DNA from: WTGA01 sp965214055
GTDB lineage: Bacteria; Pseudomonadota; Gammaproteobacteria; Arenicellales; Poriferihabitantaceae
Length of the DNA stretch: 64,000 nucleotides
Direction: 5' to 3'
Assembly (NCBI GenBank): GCA_965214055.1
Contig: OZ243931.1
Coordinates: 3,038,001 to 3,102,000 of the forward strand
The notes beneath the pieces were generated by a model that saw nothing but the letters and a program-made list of their open reading frames with translations, was not told where the DNA came from and made no database searches. This document shows positions 46,901-55,913 of the stretch, piece after piece; position 1 is the stretch's first letter; each line of letters opens with the position of its first letter. The position numbers and the translations under genes were made by a program.

Positions 46901-47470
46901 CTATACGATTTCCAGCCCAAACTGCCGGGCGGTTTCCACCAGCAACTCCCACAGCGACAGGGCGAAGCCACGGGGCAGGAACAACTCATACCCATTGCTG
47001 GAATGCCATACAGTCACCCCAACATGGTGCAACACGGTTGAAGCCACGGAACCCACTGCAAAGGTCTCTTCCCTGAGATCAACCGGCAGATGTCGGTTGA
47101 GCAGGGACACCGATTCATCGCCGGTGATACGGATATGTGTTCTGGAGTGGGAAAGGTCCAGGGTGGTGCCTTTTTCTGCAACGATACCCGGTGCCTGTGC
47201 ACCGACCATCCACCATTTCAAAGGTTCAATTCGAAGGAGTGCGGCATGCCGGCCTTCTTCGGCCAGACATGACCCTGGAACCGTCTGGCATCCCGCTGCC
47301 TCCATCGCCGTTCTTCCCACTTCGTCAATGGTATCCGGCCATGCCGACACCTGGTGCAACACCAGGCCGGGCACTTCCTGCAAAGTCACCCCGGGGACAT
47401 CATTGATGCCGGCAACTCCGGACTTCCCGACAGGATAATGCCCCAGCAGGGCCGATGCCCGATCAGCCAT
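46901..47470 (-). CDS. soxG: Sarcosine oxidase gamma subunit
   Basis: 189 residues from ATG 47470. The longer reading to 47494 overlaps soxA further and adds eight residues. The start overlaps the soxA stop by eight bases (soxA TGA at 47463-47465). Features of the SoxG/GcvT-like fold: LKWWMVGAQAPG, LDLSHSRTHIRITG, LLNRHLPVDLREETF and TVLHHVGVTVWHSSNGYELFLPRGFA. In the heterotetrameric enzyme SoxG packs against SoxA and helps to bind tetrahydrofolate. It is the last gene of soxBDAG. Confidence 0.93.
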   Translation of the reverse strand: MADRASALLGHYPVGKSGVAGINDVPGVTLQEVPGLVLHQVSAWPDTIDEVGRTAMEAAGCQTVPGSCLAEEGRHAALLRIEPLKWWMVGAQAPGIVAEKGTTLDLSHSRTHIRITGDESVSLLNRHLPVDLREETFAVGSVASTVLHHVGVTVWHSSNGYELFLPRGFALSLWELLVETARQFGLEIV

Positions 47471-50453
47471 GCATTCTCTCCCCACTCGGGTCATACATAT
47501 GCGGAGAAATCACTTCCACGTCAATATTGCCCTTTCTGACCGGGTCCGCCGCAACCAGGGTTTTTCCTTCCCAGGGTGCATGGCCTCCACGGATAAAACC
47601 GAGCCCGATCCAGTGGCCCATGGCCGGGGAATGGGTAACTGCGGTAATCCAGCCTTCTCCCATGCCGGATACCTTGTCCGCTTCACATAAGATGGAACCC
47701 GCATTGAATGTTTCACCGGGATTCCTGGGCTTGATTCCCACCAGGCGTGGCCGATCTTCACGCAACAGTTCAGGTCGGTTCCGTAAAACACTGCCAATAA
47801 AGGATTTATTGGGAGATGCCATCTTGCCAAGACCGGCATCATCGATGCTGACCCGGCCATCGAGCTCGGCGCCTGTCACGTGACCCTTTTCGATGCGCAT
47901 GGCCCCCAGAGCTTCCAGTCCATACAGACAGCCCCCCACGGACTGGGCCTGCTTCCAAAGCATATCCATCATGGCCGGTCCATAATCTGACGGCACATAC
48001 ACTTCAAATGCCATTTCCCCGGAGAAACTGATTCTCGCAATCCGGCAGGGGATACCGCCTTTGAGTTCCGATTCAATCACCCCCATAAACGGAAAAACTT
48101 CGTTTTCCATCACGGAAGGGTCTTCAACACAGGCAGCCAGAACCGCTCTCGACCGGGGTCCGGCCACTGCGCTCCCCGCCCATTGCTCGGAAACCGAGGT
48201 CACCGCCACTTTCAAATCCTGCCAGCGTGTCTGGAGCAGTTCCTCAATCCAGGCCATCACCTTGGCAGCATGGGCCGTGGTGGTGGTCATGAAATAGTCG
48301 GTCTCCGACAACCGCCAGGTGGTGCCATCATCCATGACAAATCCGTCATCCCGCAACATGATGCCGTACCGGGCCTTGCCAATGGGCAGTTTCGCAAAAG
48401 GGTTGGTGTAAATCCGATTCAGGAATTCAGTCGCATCCGGCCCCTGGATGGCAATCTTGCCGAGTGAGGTCACATCGCACAATCCCACCGATTCACGGGT
48501 CGTTTCGGTTTCCCGGACATACGCCTCGCTGAGCCCTTCTTCTGACCGGGCGAAATACCACGGGCGGTGCCAGAGACCCGCCATGGTCATGGTCGCTCCG
48601 TGCTCCAGGTTCCAGTTGTGCATCGGTGTTCGGCGCAGCGGTCGAAAATGTTCGTCGACATTGCGCCCGCGCAGGGCCCCAATGGAAACCGGGGTGTAGG
48701 GTGGCCTGAAAGTGGTGGTGCCCACTTCAGGGATTTCCTTTCCCAGGGCATCGGCCATGAGCGCGAGTCCGATAATATTCCCCACCTTGCCGCCATCCGT
48801 TGCCATCCCCAGCGTAGTATAGCGTTTGAGATGCTCCACCGAGACAAAACCCTCACGGTGCGCCAACCGGACATCCCCGGCAGTGACATCATGCTGGGGG
48901 TCAACGAAACCTTTCTGTTTCCCGGTGGATGTGCTGATTTCATACACGGGCTCGATGGAACTTTTCCACCCCCCTGCCCTCGGTGCATCGACCTGTGGGA
49001 CACTGCATCCCAGTGCCCTGGCTGCCCTGGCCCCGGCAGCCTGTCCAGAAACCAGGCAACCGCGGGTATTCCAGACACCGGCTGCGGACCCTGCCATGTG
49101 AATGGATTCACCGGTTTCACCGGGCAGAAAACAGGCCTGGATCGGGTCCCAGACCGGTTGAACGCCCCGGTGAGACAGCAAATGGACGACAGGGGACCAT
49201 CCGCCGGACACCAGCAGCAGGTCACAGGGCTCCGAACCTTTTGCCGTCCAGCCGGAATGGGTCTTGACCGCCACATCCAGCCCGGTAATGCCTCGGGCTC
49301 CCCGCACATTCATCGGTGCGGACCGGGTGCTTACACTCACCCCCGCTTTACCAACCTGCCTCATCAACTGCGCAGAAACGGTGGTTCTTGTTTCGAGCAT
49401 GCTCACCTCCGCTCCCGCCCTCGACAGTTCCACTGCCGCCGAATAGGCCGAGTCGTTATTGGTTGCAATAACGATCTTTTCTCCCGGGAGCACGCCGTAC
49501 CGATTCAGATACGTCCGACCCGCATTTACGTTCATCACGCCCGGGCGGTCATTGTTGCCAAATACAAATATTCGTTCCAGCGCACCGGTTGCAAGGACGG
49601 TGTGCCTGGCACGCAGGGTCCAGAAGCGGTGACGGGGATAGACACTTTCCGGCTTGGAAACATGATCGGTAACCCGTTCAACCAGTCCCGCCACACCATA
49701 ATCATACAGGCCGAAAACAGTCGTTCTGAGCATTGTCCGGACCCCTGCCTTTTCCGCTTCCGCAATGAGTTCCAACCGCTTTTTCCGGGAAGACCTGTCT
49801 CCGCGACTCAACAAATGACCGCCAAGCTCAAAATCCTGCTCCACAAGCACCACATCCAGACCCGCTCCGGCAGCGGTCCGGGCGGCGGACAGTCCGGCCG
49901 GCCCCGACCCGACCACCAGCACATCACAAAAAAGATGACCATGTTCATAGGTATCCGGGTCGGCTTCACGGGATGCCCGACCCATTCCCGCCGCCTTGCG
50001 GATCAACCGTTCACACTGCATCCACACACCGGTCCCGTTCCCCCACCCCATCAGTGGAGTGCCCATGAATGTCTTATAGTAGAAACCCGCCGCCAAGAAA
50101 CGGTTGAACAGGGTATTGACCGCGCCCACGTCAAACCGGACATTGGGCCAGGCATTTTGTCCTGATACCACCAGTCCGCTGTACAACTCCTGGGTCGTCA
50201 CCTTGACATTCGGTTCGGTCCGGTTCCCTTCCCCCACGGTCACCAGGGCACCGGATTCCTCCACCCCGGCAGACATGATGCCCCGGGGGCGGTGATATTT
50301 GAAACTCCGGCCCAGGATGCTTTCACCATTGGCCAGCAAGGCGGAAGCCAGGGTATCCCCGGAAAATCCACTGACGTCCTTGCCGTCCCAGGTAAACCAC
50401 AGCGGTTTGTCGCGGTCAATCAACCCGCCTTCGGGCAATCTTTTTGCGCTCAT
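47463..50453 (-). CDS. soxA: Sarcosine oxidase alpha subunit
   Basis: 996 residues, full length. An N-terminal ferredoxin-like part (LWFTWDGKDVSGFSGDTLAS, SFKYHRPRGIM) is followed by the NAD+-binding Rossmann domain with VLVVGSGPAGLSAARTA near residue 175. The second dinucleotide region lies around VLATGALERIFVFGNNDRPG. From about 600 a GcvT-like tetrahydrofolate domain occupies the C-terminus (HNWNLEHGATMTMAGLWHRP, GYLTG-like GKARYGIMLRDDGFVMDDGT). With SoxB, D and G it demethylates sarcosine to glycine and hands the methyl group to tetrahydrofolate. ATGA overlap with soxD at 50450-50453. Confidence 0.97.
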   Translation of the reverse strand: MSAKRLPEGGLIDRDKPLWFTWDGKDVSGFSGDTLASALLANGESILGRSFKYHRPRGIMSAGVEESGALVTVGEGNRTEPNVKVTTQELYSGLVVSGQNAWPNVRFDVGAVNTLFNRFLAAGFYYKTFMGTPLMGWGNGTGVWMQCERLIRKAAGMGRASREADPDTYEHGHLFCDVLVVGSGPAGLSAARTAAGAGLDVVLVEQDFELGGHLLSRGDRSSRKKRLELIAEAEKAGVRTMLRTTVFGLYDYGVAGLVERVTDHVSKPESVYPRHRFWTLRARHTVLATGALERIFVFGNNDRPGVMNVNAGRTYLNRYGVLPGEKIVIATNNDSAYSAAVELSRAGAEVSMLETRTTVSAQLMRQVGKAGVSVSTRSAPMNVRGARGITGLDVAVKTHSGWTAKGSEPCDLLLVSGGWSPVVHLLSHRGVQPVWDPIQACFLPGETGESIHMAGSAAGVWNTRGCLVSGQAAGARAARALGCSVPQVDAPRAGGWKSSIEPVYEISTSTGKQKGFVDPQHDVTAGDVRLAHREGFVSVEHLKRYTTLGMATDGGKVGNIIGLALMADALGKEIPEVGTTTFRPPYTPVSIGALRGRNVDEHFRPLRRTPMHNWNLEHGATMTMAGLWHRPWYFARSEEGLSEAYVRETETTRESVGLCDVTSLGKIAIQGPDATEFLNRIYTNPFAKLPIGKARYGIMLRDDGFVMDDGTTWRLSETDYFMTTTTAHAAKVMAWIEELLQTRWQDLKVAVTSVSEQWAGSAVAGPRSRAVLAACVEDPSVMENEVFPFMGVIESELKGGIPCRIARISFSGEMAFEVYVPSDYGPAMMDMLWKQAQSVGGCLYGLEALGAMRIEKGHVTGAELDGRVSIDDAGLGKMASPNKSFIGSVLRNRPELLREDRPRLVGIKPRNPGETFNAGSILCEADKVSGMGEGWITAVTHSPAMGHWIGLGFIRGGHAPWEGKTLVAADPVRKGNIDVEVISPHMYDPSGERMHG

Positions 50454-50752
50454 TCCGCCTTCTCCGGTTCCTTTTGGGCTTCCAGGGACCGGGCAATCCC
50501 CTCATGGGCCGGCCGCACCGAGTGGATTTCATGGGTTACGGTATCCCGTTCCACGATCAGCCACATTCTGCAACCATTGACATGGTGCCAGGTTTCGCTC
50601 TGCACCCCCCGGATATTTTCCCGCAGGAAGACCGCATCATGCCATTGCTCAACTGGAGCATCCAACGCGGGATACTCCACCGTGGCATCTCCACCATAAC
50701 TGAATTCAGCATGATCGCGTTCACCGCAATACGGGCAATTGATTCGAATCAT
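50450..50752 (-). CDS. soxD: Sarcosine oxidase delta subunit
   Basis: 100 residues. The zinc-binding CPYCGERDHAEFSYGG at the N-terminus is typical of SoxD, followed by WHDAVFLRENIRGVQSETWH and GCRMWLIVERDTVTHEI. The small subunit stabilises the SoxA/SoxB complex. It lies 8 bases after the soxB stop and its own stop overlaps the soxA start. Confidence 0.95.
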   Translation of the reverse strand: MIRINCPYCGERDHAEFSYGGDATVEYPALDAPVEQWHDAVFLRENIRGVQSETWHHVNGCRMWLIVERDTVTHEIHSVRPAHEGIARSLEAQKEPEKAE

Positions 50753-50760
50753 CTACTCAC

Positions 50761-52026
50761 CTATCCATGCAGCTTGGGATCCGGACCTGCTCCGCGCTCA
50801 TCAATATTGACACCGCGCGAGAACCGGTTCAGGTCAAAGTGCTCGATGGCCGGGTCCGGCCGGTCATTGGCAATCAGGTCGGCAAAATACCAGCCCGATG
50901 CCGGGGAGGCCTTGAATCCGCCATAATTCCAGCCTGCATTCAGATACAGATTCCCCACCGGCGTTTTGCAGATAAAAGGAGACCCATCCATGGACATGTC
51001 CATCAAGCCTGCCCAGTGTCTGAGCAACCGGACCCGGGAGAGACACGGCAAAATGGCGGTCGTACATTCCGATACATCCTGAACCAGGGGCAGATTGCCG
51101 CGCTGGGCATAGGATTTGTACCAGTCCAGGTCCCCTCCAAACACCATACCACCCTTGTCGGACTGGGAAATATAGAAGTGCGCGCCTCCGACCCCGTAGA
51201 CCACCACCTGGTCGAGCATCGGCTTGATGGGCTCGGAAACAAAGGCCTGGAGCAGATGGGTTTCGATGGGAAGATTGCCCAGGTCTGCCATCTGCCAGAG
51301 CCGGGACGAATTTCCGGCCACTGCAAAGCCAACTTTCTTTGCACCAATGGAACCCCGGCTGGTCTGCAGGGAAACAATCTTTCCGTCTTCCCGGTTCACC
51401 CCGGTGACTTCACAGTTCTGGATAATGTCCACCCCCTGCTGGTCCGCACCACGGGCATATCCCCAGGCTACCGCATCGTGCCGGGCATTTCCGGCCCTTG
51501 GCTGAACCGCCGCCCCGATAATCGGAAACCGCGCATGATTGTAGTTCAGGTGGGGAATTTCCCTTTTCAACCTGGCCAGATCCCAGAATTCGCCATCCGA
51601 ACCCGTCAGGCGCATGAGGTTGTATCGCCGTGCCGCCGCATCCCGGGCGGCGGGACTGTGAAACAGGGAAACGTGTGCACGCTGGCTGAACATCACGTTG
51701 TAGTTCAGGTCATGACTCAGATTTTCCCAGAGTTTCAGCGAATGCTCGTAGAACTGGCGATTTCCCGGCATCATGTAGTTGGAACGTATGATGGTAGTAT
51801 TTCGCCCCGCATTGCCACCACCGAGCCAGCCTTTCTCAATGACCGCGATGTTTTTTACGCCATGGTTTTTCCCCAGGTAGTAGGCGGTCGCCAACCCGTG
51901 CAGGCCCGCCCCCACGATGATCACATCGTATGCCGGCCTGGGTTCCGGGTCCCGCCATTGGCGGCCCCAGTTTTTCTGACCGCTCAACCCCGCTTTAAAA
52001 ACGGCCCATGCGGAAAATCGTGTCAT
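50761..52026 (-). CDS. soxB: Sarcosine oxidase beta subunit
   Basis: 421 residues from ATG 52026 (a TTG in front would add one). The FAD Rossmann motif is VIIVGAGLHGLATAYYLG near residue 37, then EKGWLGGGNAGRNTTIIRSN, the SoxB pattern with the flavin loop. SoxB holds non-covalent FAD and covalent FMN and is the site of sarcosine oxidation; a covalent-FMN His is expected near the RAGNARHDAVAWGY block. First gene of soxBDAG, divergent from the M24 gene 336 bases away. The usual folate genes (glyA, purU, folD) are not next to this operon in the window. Confidence 0.96.
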   Translation of the reverse strand: MTRFSAWAVFKAGLSGQKNWGRQWRDPEPRPAYDVIIVGAGLHGLATAYYLGKNHGVKNIAVIEKGWLGGGNAGRNTTIIRSNYMMPGNRQFYEHSLKLWENLSHDLNYNVMFSQRAHVSLFHSPAARDAAARRYNLMRLTGSDGEFWDLARLKREIPHLNYNHARFPIIGAAVQPRAGNARHDAVAWGYARGADQQGVDIIQNCEVTGVNREDGKIVSLQTSRGSIGAKKVGFAVAGNSSRLWQMADLGNLPIETHLLQAFVSEPIKPMLDQVVVYGVGGAHFYISQSDKGGMVFGGDLDWYKSYAQRGNLPLVQDVSECTTAILPCLSRVRLLRHWAGLMDMSMDGSPFICKTPVGNLYLNAGWNYGGFKASPASGWYFADLIANDRPDPAIEHFDLNRFSRGVNIDERGAGPDPKLHG

Positions 52027-52029
52027 CAA

Positions 52030-52362
52030 GTCTCTCTCAATTCGGAATTGGCATTCATCCGACAGCCATGTGCGACTGTATCAGACTGTATACTCCCCGG
52101 TGTGCATCATCTCCAGTGTGAGACGCTGAATATTATCTCAAATTACAAATGGATACCTAGTCTAATTTTGATCCAAAACTGATCCAGGGGGAATGGCAGA
52201 TGCACTATAATCCGGAAATAACAACCCAAACGGTAATAAAACACGTGGAAACCGGCCTGCTTTGCCTTAGCTGCCTGCGGCAATCCCTCCACACATGGGT
52301 GGGCACGACCCACCCCTTTTCCCTGGCATGGGGCATCTCTCACACTTCCCGGCTCCCCCTCC
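52030..52362. other. Divergent promoter region between soxB and the M24 gene
   Basis: 333 bases with no supported gene. The central part (52130-52210) is AT-rich and probably carries both promoters; no classical box pair could be fixed. A common regulator for soxBDAG and the M24 gene is plausible from this arrangement. Confidence 0.45.
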
Positions 52363-53526
52363 ATGTTTGAGAAGCGCCTGTGCGACCTTCGTGCCCGGCT
52401 GGACAAGGCTGGGATGGAAGTGGGTATGGTTACGGACGAAGACAGCATCTATTACCTGACGGGATACTACGACTATCTGCATATGGACTTCGGTCGCCCC
52501 ACCATCCTGCTGGTCCCCGTGGACGGTGAATCCCTTCTGGTTACACCGATGATCGACCTGAATACGGCCCGGGCAACCGCCATGGTAGACCGGATCGAAG
52601 CCTGGAATGACGGTCAGGGAAATGAATGGCGGGAATCCCTCCCCGGTGCCCTGAAAGCCCGGTCCCGGGTGGCTATTGAATCCCGGTACATTCCCCAGGT
52701 GGTCCGGGAATTCGTGTCCACAGTGGTGACCGAAAAGCCGTTAATGGACATCACCCCGATCCTGTCCACCATGCGCATGATCAAGTCCAAAGAAGAACTG
52801 CAGCTCGCCCGGCATGCCGGAGAAGTCGCCATGGCCATGATGAAAGCGGGTCAGGAGACCATCGGGGTGGGAGTACCGGAATACGAAGTTGCACTGGCTA
52901 CTTCAGCAGCCGGCACCAAAACCGCCTCCAGAATCCTGGAACAACACTACCCATCCTCCCCCTACATGTCCCCGAACACCCATTTTCTGCAAATCATGGC
53001 CTCTGGAGATGAAATCACCATGACCCATCATCGTGCTTCCACCCGGGTCATGGGATATGGAGAACCGGTTTTTCTGTGTTTTTGCGGGATGACCAATTTC
53101 CATCGGTTCAAGCTTGGTTTCGACCGCACATTCTGGATCGGAGAAATCCAGGACAAGTCACAGGCGGCCCTTTACCATGTCGCAGTGGAAAGCCAGGCCG
53201 CGGCACTGGAAGTCCTGCGGGCCGGGGTTACCGCAGAAGAAGTCCATGCCGCATATGCCCGGGTTATCCGGGAAGCAGGGTATGATTATCCGTTCCGGTG
53301 CGGACGCGGGACCGGATTCAGTTTTCTGGAAAAACCGGAGCTCGTTTCCCACGACAGGACAGTTTTGCAGCCCAATATGGTGCTGGCAGTGGATGGGTCG
53401 GTCTGCACCGACGATTTCAGGGCGCAGGTTGGGGACAGCGTCATCGTTACCGAAGATGGGTACGAAGCTCTCACCGCATTCCCAAAAGACATTGAGAAGG
53501 TTGTGATTCACGCCCCCTGTTCGTAA
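52363..53526 (+). CDS. Metal-free M24-fold protein, creatinase-like
   Basis: 387 residues with the creatinase/prolidase N-terminal domain (to about 140) and the pita-bread C-terminal domain. None of the five metal ligands of M24 peptidases is kept: the usual first Asp is Phe/Cys in VFLCFCGMTNFH, the second lies in LGFDRTF out of register, the metal His of GHG is Arg in CGRGTGF, and the two Glu positions are Asp in LAVDGS and Gly in QVGDSV. The fold's conserved His remains (ITMTHHRAS, where creatinase has His232). Creatinase itself is metal-free and makes sarcosine and urea, and the soxBDAG operon is directly divergent. Actual creatinase activity is not proven. Confidence 0.85.
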   Translation: MFEKRLCDLRARLDKAGMEVGMVTDEDSIYYLTGYYDYLHMDFGRPTILLVPVDGESLLVTPMIDLNTARATAMVDRIEAWNDGQGNEWRESLPGALKARSRVAIESRYIPQVVREFVSTVVTEKPLMDITPILSTMRMIKSKEELQLARHAGEVAMAMMKAGQETIGVGVPEYEVALATSAAGTKTASRILEQHYPSSPYMSPNTHFLQIMASGDEITMTHHRASTRVMGYGEPVFLCFCGMTNFHRFKLGFDRTFWIGEIQDKSQAALYHVAVESQAAALEVLRAGVTAEEVHAAYARVIREAGYDYPFRCGRGTGFSFLEKPELVSHDRTVLQPNMVLAVDGSVCTDDFRAQVGDSVIVTEDGYEALTAFPKDIEKVVIHAPCS

Positions 53527-53549
53527 AACACCAAACCGGAGAAACCATC

Positions 53550-54341
53550 ATGTACCAACCAGGAAAACCTGTTCATTCTGCTCCACGAGAGGCCGAATTA
53601 GACGAAGGCCGGCACTTCCGGGCCAGACTGGGATTTATCCTGATGTCTACCGACCTGGCCGCTGAAAGCGATTTTTTTGATATGGTGCCCCCCGGGGTGG
53701 GGGTCCATATCACCCGGCTGATGACCGAGGATTATACGACCAGCGAAACCCTTTCCCGGCACATTGAACATATGGCGGATGCCGCCACCAGAATTCAGCC
53801 ACATACCCAACCCGATGTGATCAGCTACAGCTGTACTTCGGGTTCCATCGTCATTGGAGAAAAAAGGGTCAAGGAGGAAATATTGAAGGGTGCACCCTAC
53901 GCGATTCCGATGACACTGGTCACCGGCGTAGTCGATGCGCTGAATGAACTGGGGGCAAAAAAGATTGTCGTCGGCACGCCCTACCTGGATGAAATCAACA
54001 CCCAGGAAGCGGATTTCCTGTACAACAAGGGGTTCGAGATATTGGATATCCAAGGGCTCAATCTTGGAACCGGTGTCGAATATGGACAAATCACTCCAGA
54101 ATACTGGACAAAATTCGCCGTGGAAATCAACCGGGAAGATGCGGATGCCATTTTTCTGAGTTGTGGCGGCATACGGGCCCTGGAGGTGGTGGATGAAATC
54201 GAAGCCATTACCGGGAAGCCGGTGATTACCAGCAACCAGGCACAGATGTGGAGTTGTTTGAGGCGGGCCGGGATTACCGAGCCAATCAACGGGTTTGGCA
54301 GAATATTTCATTGTGATGGCAGGACCATCGTCCCCGGGTAA
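53550..54341 (+). CDS. Maleate isomerase/Asp-Glu racemase superfamily protein
   Basis: 263 residues. The two catalytic cysteines of the family are Cys95 (VISYSCTSGSIVIG) and Cys205 (AIFLSCGGIRAL), in the spacing of maleate cis-trans isomerase and arylmalonate decarboxylase relatives. LMTEDYTTSETLSRHI and TPYLDEINTQEADFL are maleate-isomerase-like. It probably isomerises or racemises a dicarboxylic or hydantoin-like acid without cofactor. GGAG lies just before ATG, 23 bases after the M24 gene, so the two are an operon. Confidence 0.88.
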   Translation: MYQPGKPVHSAPREAELDEGRHFRARLGFILMSTDLAAESDFFDMVPPGVGVHITRLMTEDYTTSETLSRHIEHMADAATRIQPHTQPDVISYSCTSGSIVIGEKRVKEEILKGAPYAIPMTLVTGVVDALNELGAKKIVVGTPYLDEINTQEADFLYNKGFEILDIQGLNLGTGVEYGQITPEYWTKFAVEINREDADAIFLSCGGIRALEVVDEIEAITGKPVITSNQAQMWSCLRRAGITEPINGFGRIFHCDGRTIVPG

Positions 54342-54568
54342 GTGCGGCCTGCCGGGACCGTTTCGGATATGACGCATCTTTGTGCTGGCGGGTTGCACCC
54401 GGGCACGGGGGAAGCCGTTCAATGCCGGGTTTCGGATTTGGGATCAGGACGGTAACGGACAGTGCGATGAGAGATGCAATGAATGATCAACCCAAGTGAT
54501 CCATCGACAAATGTATTTTTGTCAACCAGTGGACATAAATCCCCTCCTTTTCTTTCGCGGCACCCCCC

Positions 54569-55471
54569 ATGTCCGACTCACCGCACGGCTTATTGACTGG
54601 AATTTGCAGATTTTTTGATCTGGGGCGGATCATTGAGTCCACCGATTCCGGCGGCTACGCAAACACAAATTTCAAGATCCGGACGGATACCGGGCAATAT
54701 GTCATCCGGATTTCAACCACACACCGCGCAGAACATCTCCAATCTGAAATTCAGTACCTGACTCTCCTTGCCCGCTCACCCCTTCCCGTCCCCCACTGCC
54801 ACTGCTCCCGCCACGGGGAATTTGTTTACGAAGCGGGAGGGATGACGGCAATGGTCACCCGGTTTGTGGAAGGCGCGCCCCCCTTTCGCCTTTCACCTCC
54901 CATGATGGCAGACCTGGCAACCACTCTCGCCGCCCTCCACCTGATTGATGTTCAAAATTTCCCCCGGCGCAGGACATGGTGGCACCCGGACTACCTGGCC
55001 GCCCATCTCGATCTTGCCCGGTCCCGGTTCGACGAAAGCCTGATCGCCGAACTGGCAAGAAAAATTCAGACTTCCGTGTCCCAACCCACCCCCGACCTTC
55101 CCACGGGTATCGTTCATGGCGACCCCTGGTCCGGCAATACACTGTTCGCGGGTGAGAAACTGGTTGCTCTGATTGACTGGGAGGAAACGTCCATTGGATA
55201 TCCCGTATATGACCTGGCTTATGCGGCAATACACAACTGCTTTCCCGATGACCAGTATGACCCGGTACTGTTCAACACCCTGATCGCTGCCTATGAAAGG
55301 GTCCGGAAACTCTCGGACGGTGAGAAACGATATTTTTCGAAGATCGTGGACAGAATCGTGTGTACGAACTCGTTATGGCTGCTGCTCAAATCGGAACCGG
55401 ATTCCAACCCTGAAAACCTTTCCATGTATCCATGGTACCAGTCCCTCGGGTTGGATCAATTGAAGATTTGA
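54569..55471 (+). CDS. APH-type kinase (homoserine kinase II/choline kinase-like)
   Basis: 300 residues of the aminoglycoside phosphotransferase fold. The N-lobe has TDTGQYVIRISTTHR with the ATP-binding Lys position shown as Arg (IRIS). The catalytic loop is GIVHGDPWSGNTLF (Asp and Asn), and the metal Asp is in LIDWEETSIGYPVYDLAY. This order also occurs in ThrB2, choline kinase and hydroxylysine kinase. The Lys to Arg replacement at VIRI is common in such kinases. The last gene after the M24/isomerase pair, 227 bases downstream, possibly in the same catabolic unit. Confidence 0.85.
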   Translation: MSDSPHGLLTGICRFFDLGRIIESTDSGGYANTNFKIRTDTGQYVIRISTTHRAEHLQSEIQYLTLLARSPLPVPHCHCSRHGEFVYEAGGMTAMVTRFVEGAPPFRLSPPMMADLATTLAALHLIDVQNFPRRRTWWHPDYLAAHLDLARSRFDESLIAELARKIQTSVSQPTPDLPTGIVHGDPWSGNTLFAGEKLVALIDWEETSIGYPVYDLAYAAIHNCFPDDQYDPVLFNTLIAAYERVRKLSDGEKRYFSKIVDRIVCTNSLWLLLKSEPDSNPENLSMYPWYQSLGLDQLKI

Positions 55472-55913
55472 GCCACCCCGATCCTTGATCATCCCGCACA
55501 TTTACGGCCTGCCACCTGATGAGTTTGACCGTGGAAGGTGCGGTGGAAGCCGGTGTCTCTCCTGATACAGTTCACCCGGGAGATGCGCACTCCACCGCCT
55601 GGTGTACCACCCGGCCATTTCCTTCCAGTTTTCCGGGATGTCCCGGAGAAATGAAACTGACCTGGATTTCCAAGATCACTGCCCACTGGTCCGGGTGCAG
55701 GCCGATGAGGAAAAATGCCATGAATGCACCCGGCATGGCAGTGCCAAGATCACCTTGTACAATGCCACCTGCCTGACAGAATCCCGGCACCGCCGTGAAT
55801 GATATGCAAAGCGATTGGGCTGGCTGGTTGAATGCTTCAACATAACCTGAAATCAACCGAATACAGGCCGGAAACGGTAATTGGGGGAAGCTGCCCTGAG
55901 AAGTTTCCCCCAA
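55472..55913. other. Intergenic region between kinase and exonuclease genes
   Basis: 442 bases with no supported gene. Several short ORFs overlap each other in different frames without family resemblance, so they are taken as chance. Confidence 0.4.

Noticed and set aside
46644..46952. 102-codon minus-strand frame downstream of soxG
   Set aside because: It overlaps soxG, has no recognised family and no ribosome site. The stretch holds a short tandem duplication (GGGGGATCACCA type) and no sign of selection could be seen.
55519..55802. Overlapping short frames of 66 to 113 codons in the gap before the exonuclease gene
   Set aside because: They conflict with each other, lack ribosome sites and show no family resemblance.
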